Of a DNA stretch of 64,000 nucleotides, positions 47,746 to 59,330 are shown piece by piece (positions within the stretch are counted from its first letter, which is position 1; each line of letters opens with the position of its first letter). A program made the position numbers and the translations under genes. The stretch spans positions 133,549,113-133,613,112 of the forward strand of contig OX104127.1 of the NCBI GenBank assembly GCA_944470555.2, written 5' to 3'. The DNA is from Heterobilharzia americana (Eukaryota > Platyhelminthes > Trematoda > Strigeidida > Schistosomatidae). The notes under the pieces were generated by a model. That model worked only from the letters and a program-made list of their open reading frames with translations, ran no database searches and had not been told where the DNA came from.

Positions 47746-50700
47746 CTCCCGCTTTCATTAATTCTCACATCAAAAAATCTGTAGGAGGGAGGAAAGTGTC
47801 GACTCGGATGGTCTCATCTAGCGTGTACAGGAGCTTCAGCCAGTTGGCCGCACCTGGATGTCCCGGAGGTTAAACTTTACCCTATCAAAACGGGCTCTGC
47901 TCTCCAAATCAGAAGTAGAATCTCCTTTAGCACAAGTCCTGATCTCATGGCTAGAGAGGCAGTAGACGGCAATCTTGACCCATTGCCAAAATCTTTATGG
48001 AGCAATTTTCTCAAAGTGCATGATATACTCACTAGAGGTCATCCACCAGCTCCAGCCAGTGCTTCACAACACGAGACATAACTGGCTGAAACCCTGTGAA
48101 CCAACGCTAGACCGGCCCATGACGATAAAGAGATCACGAACGACTTTCAAACTCTTTTGCAACAATTAGAGTTGAAACGAAAAAAACAGTAACGATAATA
48201 ATGATGACAGATTTCGAATAACGAGTTAACCGAACACGTGCCATATTTGCAGGCAACATCCGAATGTTACTTTTCTCGACTAGTCTGGGAATATTTGGAA
48301 AGAATAGATCGGGGGCTACATATAGTCTTCTGAAGCAAGCAGTTGTTTGGATATTAATGGTCACAAATGATGAGTGAAAGCCGTTTTGTTACACGACAGC
48401 AGTGAAAAGTTCTACGGGTATGATAACTCAATATGAGCAATACCCTGGCAGTAGTGAGTCACATAATTAGTAAGAGTACACCACAAATCGGATGTCAAAC
48501 ATAAGCGAAGCTGAAAGCATGCGAGCATTCAATGAATTTGTGTTGTATACAGATAGTATGCGAAACTGGCTGTAGGTGCCGGGATAAACGGACAGGAAGT
48601 TTGGTGCCAGAGTTGTATGGTGACAAGCACAGTGTAGCCATTGTTTGGGCTGATAATGTTATGAATAGAGTCATTTGAATAACTTGAGCCAAAGATGAAA
48701 TTCTTTCTGGTTACTTTGGCCATATTATGGCACAGAGTGTGTGGGGTTTCGTCATTAACTATTCAATAAGACTTCAAAGTCGGTGCCTCATATGAGGTTC
48801 TTTTCCATCTAGCTTCGCTACTGGGTGAGCGGTTATCAAGAGCCGAAGAACATTCGCGGTCGGATACAAACAGCATTTATCACCAACATTTCTAGGGAAT
48901 CATTTGACTAAAAACCTGTAATGATCTTTCAGATGGTTGGATCATCATGACAGGTGAAGCCAGCCGTCTTGTCCTCAATTTTTAAAGGTGGCGGCCAACT
49001 AAGGGCCTGCAGAATTATTATAAGTACCGTTGATAATACTAAAAATTCGATAGGCAGTGCCGTTTGGAGTTGCCGGTCCGAGTAACGTTACTGGATCCAT
49101 CCAACACGCACTTAGAAACAGAAGTTCTTCTGCCAGCAACTTGCCGGTTGCTTGTAATGATGACACATTTCTCGGATGATGACCGAGCAGCTCACATAGT
49201 CTCCCCTGATCTCACAAAGGCTTCCGAAACTTTTCCTGGTGGAAGGTTTGGAAGCAGAAATCAGCGGACTCTTACTGTCTTGGTTCTGGGTGTCCCCTGG
49301 GGTGGGTAATTCTGCACCAAGGTTAAAAGTTTCCAGTTTGGGTGAACGTTCTTCAGGCCTGAACTTTCCAAGGAAAAGGCTGTTGGTGTACCTCTGTTTC
49401 TGCTCCACCTTGGCCCTGATGATTCATTTTGGATGTTTTATCAGTCTCATTCGTTTCACTTTGACATAATTCTCCTTTGTTATCGTCATTATCACAGATT
49501 TTCAATCCACTAACCCATTCAGTGTGTTTCAGATAAATTATCACTGTTTTACAATTCTTTGACATTGCGTGTCCGTTATCTCACCACTTGTTATCAATTC
49601 ATTCCTTATTCAGTGACCCACTTTCTATTTCTTTCACTAGAACGGATGTCACCACAGTCACATATTGCATACTTTGCATGTTGACTGAGCAGCTTTTTGT
49701 GCAATTATCTGTCACTTTACCGAGTATGGATACGACTCTGCAGCTTGATAATGAAGCCGTTGAAAAGAAATATTTCTTTGCTGATACATGTCTTGTTCTT
49801 GTCCACGAATAAACGGGCATATTCCATTAGTAGTTAGCCCAGAAAGGTTTACTGTACCATCCTACTATGTACAGATCATATAAAATTACGGCCGGTAATA
49901 TATGGGAATGATGACAGAAAGGAACATCCAGATGGCCCTTTAGAATTTAGTTTCCGATTGCACGAAGCGGGACTGTGAATTTGGGTGTTCCCGAACTTCC
50001 AGGGCCAGGAAAGTAGGCTATGCTCCTGAGCTTCATGTCATCCTACAGGTTACTGAATGGAAAGATGCGTGCCGGGTTTACCTACAATGTTAAATACAAG
50101 AATGAATCATAGAGAAGCGCTTACAAGGAAAAACTCTTTTGAACACTTCAGAGGCAGCTTGATTCTGTCCCCCATCGTCCTTGACACGTTCGTCAAAAAA
50201 TATCCCTAGGTTCTTAGCCTAGCAGTACCTACACTGACCAGAACATTCTGAAGGAGCTGAAGAGAAGGAGAATGAAACATGTCATGGGACTATGGGACGA
50301 GGAGTCAAATTTAATTATGATCCTCCTTTACAACTTACCCAACGCTGACTGGCGTAGGAAAACAAGCTGCTTAAAAGCAACATGAAAAATTGGTAGTCGG
50401 TAGGATAAGTTTTGAGAACGACTAAAACCAGATAGAAATGCCGTCTCGTGAAGGAATCTAGTGAGAGTGGCACCAAAAAGAGCAATACCAGGGTCTGAGC
50501 AAACTTCTTTCACGACAGCATTCACTCTATGGGTCGCTCCACCGTGGAAGTAGAAATAGCTCACGCAGTGAGCTCATATAAGAGGTCGTTTGACAAAAAG
50601 GTTGGCACGTACGGTTTACCAGCGACATGCAGAAGCTCTGTAAAACTTCTTATCTAGCATTTCACCCACGTGTCGTCGCCTTTCCTTCTTTTTAGTCTTG

Positions 50701-50835
50701 TCCTTCTAATTATACAGGCACTGTTTCTTTCTACTCAGCGCCCAGTTTATATCAACCTTGGCAACTTTTTATAAATACTATGAATCTTTCCGTCGGTTCC
50801 GAAGGGTCCTTCCTCACTTAGGCGGTCTAATCGCG
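47746..50835. other. no gene recognised
   Basis: Several frames of 60-100 residues on both strands (for example 49112-49408 minus and 49239-49469 plus) overlap each other and show no domain, splice support or match to known families. Confidence 0.4.
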
Positions 50836-51036
50836 GTGCGGAAATGATACGGTTGAACACGCTAACAACACGGTACACCGCGTGAATTAGGTGAGTAGTG
50901 TAGAAATAGTACGACCGATAAGAACGAAATACTTGAACTGTGGAAATGGTGCTGGCATTCTGGAAATAGTCCAGGTATCACGTAAATATCGTGTGCGTTG
51001 TGCACACAGTTCGTACAGTGTGGAAATAATACAGGC
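50836..51036 (+). repeat. degenerate short repeat, consensus GTGTGGAAATAGTACAGGC
   Basis: Five spaced variants lie near 50836 (GTGCGGAAATGATACGG), 50898 (GTGTAGAAATAGTACGACC), 50938 (CTGTGGAAATGGTGCTGGC), 50958 (TTCTGGAAATAGTCCAGG) and 51016 (CAGTGTGGAAATAATACAGG). Spacing is 62, 40, 20 and 58 bp, so the last four sit near multiples of about 20. Confidence 0.5.
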
Positions 51037-51649
51037 GGTTTGGCTCCTGGGTGTAACACACTACGAGATCCTACAAACAATACATGGATGTAAAAGTTGC
51101 TACCAATTTGTGACTTTTGGGAGAAAAATATTACTTCCACGTGATAAGTGGCAGGTCAAATTGATGAAGAAAATTACTCAACTGCTCAGAAAATTTAAAG
51201 GCACTATTACTTTTAGTAGGTTCATAATGCATGAGAAGTAAGATTCACTTTTATCACTATGCTCCTTGTAGCTATCATCACCCAATCAAAATGCGATCGG
51301 GAGCCTCAGTGACGCCTCTACTAAGTCGTACTTCCACAAAGTCATGGACAAAATAGCTAGGCGTCTTGAGGCCAAGGACTCCATATGCTCAGCGGCGCAT
51401 GCTCTTATTCCTTACGCCTGAATATGACTGAAAAGTACTTAATATTTCTCCTGAAGTACCCACTATCTTTCAGGGTGTCGGATGGCCAACCCGGAAAAGT
51501 AGGCTAACTTTATGAATGTTAGCTACTCTTTATAGGTGAATCACAGCTCTCATGGGTGCTAATAATATTTCTTTTTTTTGCTTCGCACGATATCTGCAAT
51601 AGTGATGAGGAACTCAATGTCTGGTTGCCTTCAGCTTTCCTGCGCAGAT

Positions 51650-51800
51650 CGTGAACTTTAATTGCCAAATTATATATACAGGGTAGGGATTCAGACTACC
51701 TTCCATGAAGATGAATGTAATTTGTATATAAACTTATTCATACCTGTAAAAAGGTGTGTGCCTGTATATTCAGGGATAAATATTATTATTATTATATACA
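51650..51800 (+). repeat. dispersed repeat, family X, 3' end only
   Basis: Contains AGACTACCTTCCATGAAGAT, the ATAAACTTATTCATACCTGT segment and a GGGATAAATATTATTATTAT tail, all shared with the ends of the 37220 and 46790 copies. Confidence 0.75.
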
Positions 51801-52518
51801 TATTATAATCCTGTGTTCTGTATGCATTCTCAATGAATTCGGTATTAGTCCAGCCGCGTTGATAATAATCTTTGCATACGGAAACTATTCGTAAATTGAG
51901 CTGGTAGCACACAAATAGTGCAGGCATTAAACGTTAATAAACCCAGCAGTGCGAAAATTGTTAGTAGATGAAGGCGGAAGTGCTTGAAAAATGTGGAAAC
52001 TGTTTGTATATACAGGGGGTAGTGAAGACATTGCCATAAATAAAGAAAAAAAACTGTATTTATGCACATAGGCACACATTATGCCGCAAGTCCGCAAGTT
52101 ATGTGACAAATCTGTAAGAAGCCGTTTAAAATTCGCATTTACCGATAATTTCCGCTTTCTTGATAAATCCATTGCCTCGCATTATTTCTGTTTTCCTGTT
52201 AGACTTCAGTTAACAAATTACTGGGGAAACAACCTACAAAAATCATATCCCCAAGAAAAAATGCGAGAGATCGGAAGGGACTTCTACGCTCACTGAAACA
52301 GTAAAATCTACTGAAAAAAGAATTAATTTTGGTGAGTGCCAATTTACCATATTCAATAAGGGATTTAAAAATATATTGTCTAAATAATTTCAAAACAAGA
52401 TGAATTTTAGTCGCTCTTCAGGTCGAAGGAAAGAATACAAGTGAGTTATCGCTCTAACTGTGATATAATTCATTTAAAATTCGTATGCCATGGTCGTTAT
52501 GGTTTCAAATAACTCATT
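51801..52518. other. upstream region of the IFT43-like gene
   Basis: No domain in any frame. It likely holds the promoter; no element is called. Confidence 0.4.
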
Positions 52519-52557
52519 ATGGCGGATGATTCGGATGTCGACAATGAGCTGGAGAAA
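52519..52557 (+). CDS. IFT43: IFT43 exon 1, start codon
   Basis: ATG at 52519 opens MADDSDVDNELEK. The donor GTATGC is followed by a 38-nt intron. No in-frame stop separates it from the rest of the model once spliced. Confidence 0.8.
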
Positions 52558-55500
52558 GTATGCCGTAGTTATTACGTTGCAATCTAGTTTAAAAGGAATC
52601 TGTTAAAAAAGGGCGGAGAGCAAAAGCGGCAATACAAAATAAAAAAGAAGTGACATGTGAAGATGGTAATTCCCAGGACTCTTTTGAGGGTAAAGTATGA
52701 AGTCTACAGCGGACTACAATTTCTATTTTTCATCTGCTGCAGGAATGCAATGGTTTTCCTGGACGCAGAATAGCTGATTGGAATGAGATTAACGTTCCGC
52801 ATGGTGTTTCTTTTGGAAGGTAAATGGATTTCTCCCTTGTTTAATGAGGATTTTCACTGCTTATAGGAGGTGAGTATCATTATGAATCCTCACTTTCGTA
52901 TATACAGAGCTCAAACGAATTTACAGAATATCTGTGACCTATCACAAAAACAGGGTATGATTATTCTTTTAATACTCATTTTGCATTTTAGAATCCGATG
53001 AAGAACTCGGTAATTACTTATTCTAACAAGCTACGAAATCCACAGAAATCCCTATAATTCCCGATGTGTGTAGCGCCGAAGAAAGTGTTGTCGATTCCAA
53101 ATCTGCAGTTCCTCCAAAGTAAAACCCTAGGACTCCTCAATTATATGCTTGTGCAATTAAATATTCAAAAAGTTTTTCGAGAGGGGTTTGAAAGTTCAGT
53201 GTAGAGTTTCTTATCACGACACCAATGAAAACAGGTGTCAATCACTAGCAGCGTAAAGTTTATCTTATATGTTAACGAGGATCCTCACTGCTGGGGAATA
53301 ATTTCTGTTGACGTTGTTGATATTATAACCATACACTTCAACACGTTCATAATTGGTGGTTCAGTCTTCAGTTATGACGTTAGTGACACAACTAGCGGGT
53401 GTTAGTCCATGCAGTAGATTTCTCTGTAAAGACCCAGTTTTTCCTTGAATGAGTTCGACTAAGGAGCTGATATCAGTTGTTGGCCCAAGAAGTTTCTCAT
53501 CTGATAGCTACTACTTTGACGTGATGGTTAGGGTTGCATATCACAATGACCCAGGGAGCTGTTGGTGGACCCCTTTTTCCCCTCGAGCATGCCAGAAAGA
53601 TCTGTTGGGTAGTGGTAAGATGAAAAGCAGTTGCCGTTGAAGTGTAACTTGCTACACCATAATGGAGTCTGAGGGCGAAGTCGTACTGCTACCAGCTGGA
53701 TGGTGTGTGGCAGAAGTGTGGTGTTTCATCTGGATGACCAACACTGTCACGCTGATGGTGATTTCTCAATGAAAGTGTGGAATAGTACACTCCTCCCCAC
53801 TCCACGGTCTTCTCATACTGGCGGTTTGGGTTCTGTCTTTCCGGCCTTAGAGCAACCGAGTCTCGAAACAACAACCTAAAAAAGGCTGAGTATGACAGAC
53901 TTCAAGCGGATATCCCATGGGCTCTGGAATCGCACAAATCTTTCCCCCTTCCAGGCACTCTAGGAAATATAGCTCTCCATGGTATGGGCAGGCGGTAAAA
54001 GTCGACCGCCCACACACTTCAGTAGTATGCAAGAACTAACCAAACATAGCCTATTCTCCTCAACTCATTCGACCCTTGCCTTTAACTTCTAGTACTAATG
54101 TTAGAACTCCTACGCCTTACCCACTGCCTCATTCTGTAACCACTGTCAACGATCAAAGCCATCAGACCTCATTCCTAGTCTCTTAAGACCTCGCCATCGA
54201 TTTCATGTGAGAGGTTTCAACTTCCGAATCCTATATTAAATCGGACAGCAAGCATCACTCGCCAGAACTGTAAATCTCCAGCCATAGCTGTATGCTGTGT
54301 CTGAGACACGTATATAGGACCCGACTGTGGTTATTAAATTGACTTCACTTGACCATGGTGGTGAATCTGCAAATCTTACCTTAAGAGTACCTGGCTAGCT
54401 CTCGTGAACTTGATGGTGTAGGCGTAGCATTCAGTTGTAGGGCAGAAAGTGCGCTTCTCGACTGGAGACCAGTCAACAGTCGTGTATGTGCTGTTCAACT
54501 GAATGGATCTGTAAGGACTAGGGAAGATTGTGAGACTAGGCGATGCCTATTAGGAATTCCTACCTACACACCCACCGACTGTAATTCGCATGATGCAAAG
54601 GATGGATTCTATGGGAAGCTGTCAACTTTGCTGCAGAAAGCAAAACGTCCAGTTGTAGTTATAATAGGAGGTGACTTTAACGCTCAAATAGGAAAACTAG
54701 GCTAGTCGAATAGACATCCTGGAGCTATTTACCGAGTCCCATGTCCGCGTACGGACAGCGGTGATTGTCTGATGCAATTTTGTTCAGACGTTCACTTAAT
54801 TTTGGTCAGCATTAACTTTGGGCATGAGGAGAGACACTGAACAAATATATATGACTCTATGCAAAGCTTTCTAATTCAACCCATGCAGCTGTGTATGGGC
54901 TTATGGATAGTTATCGTCACAACTGACGATAACCAGGGATGTCCACTCATCGTGCCTTTTAACTTCGGTATAGACATATTTATAGGCATAACCTTAGGTA
55001 CGTCTAACTTCAAAGGGATTAATCTACTCCCTGAAGGTCATGTAGGTGATTTGGAGTATGCAGACAATATTATCCCGTTAAGTGGAGATACTGACAAGTC
55101 AATATACAAGATATTTGCTGAAATTATCTCTTGTGTCGGTTTTTTTTTGCGCTATCCACATTAGTTACGTTATTTTTTGTTTGCACTTTTCTACCAGCAT
55201 GCATGAGTATTTAGTCTTTGATAGCATACTTATGGAAACGAAATATAGTCATGAAAACCTCTTTTGCATAATGTTTGAAGTTTTGTTAAATCAGAAGGCT
55301 GATTCATTTCTGCTACAAACTTTCTATATGATTCCAACTACGATTTAGTCAGTTTATGAAATTTTAGTGTCGGATTTAATAATGACCACTAAAATTTTAT
55401 CATACAATTAAGATTCACAAAGTTCAAGATCAACTTTTATTTTATCTTGAAACTGACTTCAGTTAACTGTCTCAATCTCTTGTTCTTACACTGAAAAATA

Positions 55501-57137
55501 AACTGATACCTTTCCCTTGTTGATAAAAGAGTGACCGAAGGCACAATGGTACTGTATAATTCCATGTTAATATGTTTTTTGAATAATTCATACAAGGAAA
55601 CAATATTATTTTTTGGATGAAGTTTCAAACAAAATTTACTTTTAAGATTCATATCAAAGATAACTGTACATCTTTCACCACAAGTTTTTATGTTTCTATA
55701 TTTTCTTCTATTTTCAATGTGTTTCAGGTTTTTCCAACTATCTGGATTATATATTGAATCATGCTTATTGCATATGCTCAACATTGATTTGTTAACAATG
55801 CTTCAGTTATCAGTGTCTCCCTTCTTCATCGTGTTGTGTAGTCATGTGTGATCACATGCATCACGATGGCTGGTCTTTTCCCTATGTTTTTAAAAATCTT
55901 ATTAGGGTCTACTCTTTCAGATTGGTCACGTACTTTTACTTTTATGTGTAACTGAGCCCGGTCGACCACTCTGACTGCTATAGTTGAGCTCACATTCATT
56001 GCGTAAACTAAATTATCCTGTCTGATGGATTGTGTAAGATCTTTTTCCCTAAAAAGCGTCTCAGTGAGTTTTGATTGGCACCCTAATCCTACCCATTTTA
56101 ATAAACCTGCTTAAACTATCTGGGGCGCCTTCCTTATATATTGACGCCGTAGAGGTTTTGAATTCTAGTTTCTTAGTGTTTCCTAAACTAGTATGTATGT
56201 CATCTATGCCCATGTTACTCGTCTTTTTCTTTCAGTTTCTTATAAGAAATTAATACCTTTGGTATGGATCTCGACAATCAATTCATTTTGAAACACCACC
56301 CAGTGAATAATATCTTTCTACTGTATGAAATGTCCAACAAAACAAATTAATGTAGAATCTCCTTTGTTGTTCTTCTTACTAATTTGGATATAAATTCAAA
56401 AATCTGAGGTCTCAATTTTTTCGTCGTTTATAGCTATGACACTGCTAGGCTTGGTCATTTTACATAGAAAATCTGAGAAAGTTTTTTGTATATAATTGTA
56501 TTCAAATCACAAATGTGGCAAGACATAAGCAAAGAGAGGTGTACAATTGTTTTCCTGTTTGAACAACTATGGACTCGTGCAACTGCTTACTCAAAGAAAA
56601 AATGGTGAAGCTACTTAACTACGATGATAAAGATAGCCGATATACGTATTATGCATGCCAAAAAACTACTTTTTAGGAGCACTATATTATGTAGAATAAA
56701 ATAAGAAGGAAAATAATTGTTGGCAAAAAATAGCGTTTACTTTATTCTAACGTTTGACAGTTAGTGTGAAAAGGCGATTTTCTTCATTATCTTCCTTATT
56801 TGTTTTATATCTTCAGCGTAGTTATAAACAGGATTCCATCATATCGTGAACTTAACCAGGATCTAATTAACCATGGCACAATTCCAGTGCTGGTAAGATT
56901 TCCTACAATGAAATTTGCAATCGCTCTAATTTTTAACTACCATTATTCCTTTTTAGGATAGTGATATCAATCTAAGTGTCCTAGAAAAGCATCTATTTTC
57001 TGAAGCTGAATTGAAAGAAGTAAGAGCGTAGCTAAAAAATTTAAACTTCTGTTTCTGTTTTTTAGAATGATGAAACGTGGGATTGGGATCGTTTATTCGC
57101 TGCTTTAGCTTGTAATGAGTTTACAGGTGTAAAATAA
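52519..57137 (+). CDS. IFT43: IFT43-like intraflagellar transport protein (10-exon model, 188 aa)
   Basis: Exons: 52519-52557, 52596-52694, 52743-52819, 52867-52869 (3-nt, optional), 52908-52954, 52992-53009, 53046-53118, 56817-56892, 56957-57019 and 57066-57137, 567 nt with the stop. IFT43 is a small subunit of the IFT-A complex that drives retrograde transport in cilia; in flatworms that means the ciliated larva, flame cells and sperm. Signatures in order: acidic start MADDSDVDNELEK, KKGRRAKAA, EIPIIPDV, then PPNVVINRIPSYRELNQDL aligned without gaps with PPSIQIKRVMTYRDLDNDL of human IFT43, and ETWDWDRLFAAL matching VGWDWDHLF near the end. Length is close to human (about 208). Introns are 36-48 nt except intron 7, which is 3698 nt and filled with transposons. 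Every junction keeps phase. Confidence 0.9.
52596..52694 (+). CDS. IFT43: IFT43 exon 2
   Basis: 33 codons, the only open frame; contains VKKGRRAKAAIQNKKE. The donor GTATGA at 52695 keeps phase 0; the stronger-looking GTAAAG five bases earlier would shift the frame. Confidence 0.8.
52743..52819 (+). CDS. IFT43: IFT43 exon 3
   Basis: Acceptor CATCTGCTGCAG and donor GTAAAT. Encodes ECNGFPGRRIADWNEINV, ending in phase 2. Confidence 0.8.
52867..52869 (+). CDS. IFT43: IFT43 candidate 3-nt microexon (GAG)
   Basis: GAG sits between a good acceptor (CACTGCTTATAG) and a good donor (GTGAGTATC). Including it makes two introns of 47 and 38 nt, both in the size class of their neighbours; skipping it makes one 88-nt intron. 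Either way the frame is kept (RR or R). Confidence 0.45.
52908..52954 (+). CDS. IFT43: IFT43 exon 5
   Basis: 47 nt encoding AQTNLQNICDLSQKQ, with acceptor GTATATACAG and donor GTATGA. Confidence 0.75.
52992..53009 (+). CDS. IFT43: IFT43 exon 6, 18-nt symmetric exon
   Basis: Encodes ESDEEL across its edges; phase 1 at both ends, flanked by 37-nt and 36-nt introns. The frame runs into a stop if the donor GTAATT is not used. Confidence 0.75.
53046..53118 (+). CDS. IFT43: IFT43 exon 7
   Basis: Contains the conserved IPIIPD motif and ends CCA AA|GTAAAA. The last two bases join exon 8 as an Asn codon. Reading through would stop at once (AAG TAA). Confidence 0.85.
53500..55164 (+). mobile_element. 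RTE/SR2-like LINE, 5' region, endonuclease and RT palm
   Basis: The 5' region mirrors 14570-14080 minus. The endonuclease runs from about 54250 (SVSET) through LNGSVRTREDCET near 54499 and VVVIIGGDFNAQIGKL at about 54655-54700. RT follows at 54859-55164 with GCPLIVPFNFGIDIFIGITL and LEYADNIIPLSGD, where YADN replaces the catalytic YADD. The copy lies in sense orientation inside IFT43 intron 7. Confidence 0.85.
55437..56260 (-). mobile_element. probable Penelope-like element, C-terminal GIY-YIG region, frameshifted
   Basis: Minus-strand frames from 56260 read FKTSTASIYKEGAPDSLSRF, then LTETLFREKDLTQSIRQDNL and VYAMNVSS, then RAQLHIKVKVRDQ, GKRPAIVMHVITHDY, ITEALLTNQC and CNKHDSIYNPDSWKNL. The spacing resembles the Penelope linker plus GIY-YIG endonuclease (VYAxxC, YIGETGRxLHxRxxEH, AxxxHxxxxxH, and a final INxxxG...W). 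Two frameshifts and loss of the Tyr/Gly pair make it inactive. It is antisense to IFT43. The family call is from spacing and residue resemblance only. Confidence 0.45.
56817..56892 (+). CDS. IFT43: IFT43 exon 8
   Basis: Acceptor TTTTATATCTTCAG and donor GTAAGA. Encodes VVINRIPSYRELNQDLINH and GTIPVL. Confidence 0.92.
56957..57019 (+). CDS. IFT43: IFT43 exon 9
   Basis: 21 codons, phase 0, DSDINLSVLEKHLFSEAELK; the equivalent of the DLKLLTKVLAPEHEV region. Confidence 0.9.
57066..57137 (+). CDS. IFT43: IFT43 exon 10, stop
   Basis: NDETWDWDRLFAALACNEFT, then stop TAA at 57135-57137. The WDWDxLF motif is the family's C-terminal hallmark. Confidence 0.92.
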   Translation, partial: NDETWDWDRLFAALACNEFTGVK

Positions 57138-57290
57138 CCTTTTCACCCCGAAGTGTCAGTCATCTCTACTACTCGGTTTGGTTGGTGTTGTTGCATTTCT
57201 TTCTTTAAAATGCTCTGTATCTTCTGCATCATTTCCTTAAGTTAGTGATCCAGTTAAATCACATTAATTGTATATAAGTACTTGGCACTA

Positions 57291-57296
57291 AATAAA
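57291..57296 (+). promoter_or_regulatory. polyadenylation signal for IFT43
   Basis: AATAAA about 154 nt after the stop codon, in sense. Confidence 0.65.
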
Positions 57297-57799
57297 ACGA
57301 ACGGTTTCATTTGTTTTGTTCTTTTCAAGATTAGCAATAAGCATTGGAAGCTACAAGCAATCGGGAATTTCTGAGGTACCTTTTTACGTGCTCATAGGTG
57401 CAAGATCCAGAAATACGAAATCATAGTGTTTTAGATTTAATGAAACATTGTAAGTAGTTCACTAAAGATATGGAAAACACTGTTATTATGGAAGACTGCC
57501 TAAAATGTATAAGTGCTGAGGCAGTCGATTATGACCGGGGTAGGCTACAAAATGAAGCATATGGGAAACAAGTGTATTGATTTGGTAGCATATCTCCATT
57601 CTAGTTGATCTCTCACATATTTGTGTGCTGACAAGTCAAATGAAGTGAAGTTGTAATTCCCCACATGATTTTCCACACAGCATACGCTAAATGGTCTAGA
57701 TCACATTCAAAGAGTTAATTACACGTGAAAATAAGACATGCAAAGCATGAAAGAAAGTAGTAAGAAATTTTTCCACAGTGTAGTTCAAGCACGTAAAGG

Positions 57800-59330
57800 T
57801 TGGTAAAGCAAGATTACAAAAAGGAAGTGTATATATCGAGAAGTTCGATCAGCCATGATAAGTCAGTGAGGACAATATCTCTGCACGGAAACAAAAGGCT
57901 GAAATGTCTTTTACCTGATTACTCCATTTGTGATATCAGCGTGATGTCCAATTGTCTACCAAGGATCCATTGTACTACACAGTTATTTCCCTGTGTTCTA
58001 CTTCATGGCTGTAAAACGTATCTATTAGAGATTGAGGACACAAGGGTTCTTCAGAGAAAAATATTTTTGTCTTCACTATCACACTTATAGCATTCTCACA
58101 TAAAATTGGAGAATGACCACTTGTAACTGGTATCATTCGCTTCAAAAACTACCTATCCATTTGCCTGCCGTAGCGTTCCCAAGCTTTTATTAGGAAAACT
58201 CGGCTGATAAGGTTAAGTGAAACCTTTAGGTAAGGATATGACCCGAATAGGACACAAGTAGGCATGAGTCTAGCCTATTGTAGGGGCCCAGTCGATACAT
58301 TTCTCATCATAGATGAAACCTTCCTGACTATGGAGGCTTATTCGCAAATACAATTAACTGTTTGGGATTAGCTACTTTTGACCACTTGGGTGATTTGTTT
58401 CTTTTCTTACTACTAGTATCGTATGTACAGGGTTTCACTTTGCGTTTGAACTGCTTTTTGTTCTTTTTTGCGACTGAAGTTGCTTGTAATACGTTCTCTT
58501 GCAACTGTTCTACTTGATAATTCTTTGAAGTGTCTCAAACCATGTTTTAATAACCCCTGACTGAAAGGTACTTTCTTCAGTCTCATCAGACTACCTTTAA
58601 ATACTATATTTTACTCCAACAAGAATACAGTCACCAAGTGTGTACATGAACAGGAATATTGACATTTATCTATAAATCCAACTGCTTTTAGGATTAAAAT
58701 TTTGAAGCAGTCTGTTTCGCAGGGCTTAGGTTAATTAGTTGATAAGATGATCAACAGGTATATGGATCATTAGTTACCGCCAATGCCTTTGTAGCATTGG
58801 TAGTATGTCATGGTATAACTATCTTATGTAATGACTAGGTGTATAGTCTTGGGTGAAGGAGGAGAGTCAAGTGTTAGGTAGTGAACGTTCATTGATTCAG
58901 ATGACTGGAACATGTTGGGCATGACTAGTCATCACTTATCCCAATATGCGACGCCAACTCAGTTTGATTAAATAGAGAACCTGAAAAGCTGCTGGACCAA
59001 GATGTGGCTTTACTCCATGAAGTCTCTGACTACTGGTCTGAGCAGTGTAAATTGTTGTAAGCCTTACAGTTGGGTGCACATAACAACACAAATAGACGGT
59101 TAAAAAACTGTGACATGGCTCGGAGTCAGTCCGTGGCGCAGACACATTCACAAATTATCTTCATTCTAATCGTCTTATCACATTTATTTATATGCTTTGA
59201 CCCTCTTCTTCTCATCTTAGGTCATTCTATGACACCTGATCACATTGCTTTTCGATTTCTGTATCCTTCATACTGATATTTCGTGTGTTTATGTGAAGTA
59301 TAACAACTTTGACTCAGGTGCCGTTTATTT
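57800..59330 (+). mobile_element. RTE/SR2-like LINE 3' end, decayed and possibly split
   Basis: At 57955-58050 the frame RIHCTTQLFPCVLLHGCKTY followed by LLEIEDTRVLQ matches YCTAVRSVLLYACETWPLKV at 28676. The rest of the family tail appears only at 58855-59160 (a LEHVGHD remnant, HEVSDYWSEQ, AQTHSQIIF). About 800 bp of other sequence lies between. Confidence 0.65.

Noticed and set aside
52400..52443. Short ATG frame MNFSRSSGRRKEYK followed by GTGAGT, as an upstream IFT43 exon
   Set aside because: There is no acceptor between it and the IFT43 ATG at 52519, so it cannot be joined to exon 1; kept out of the model.
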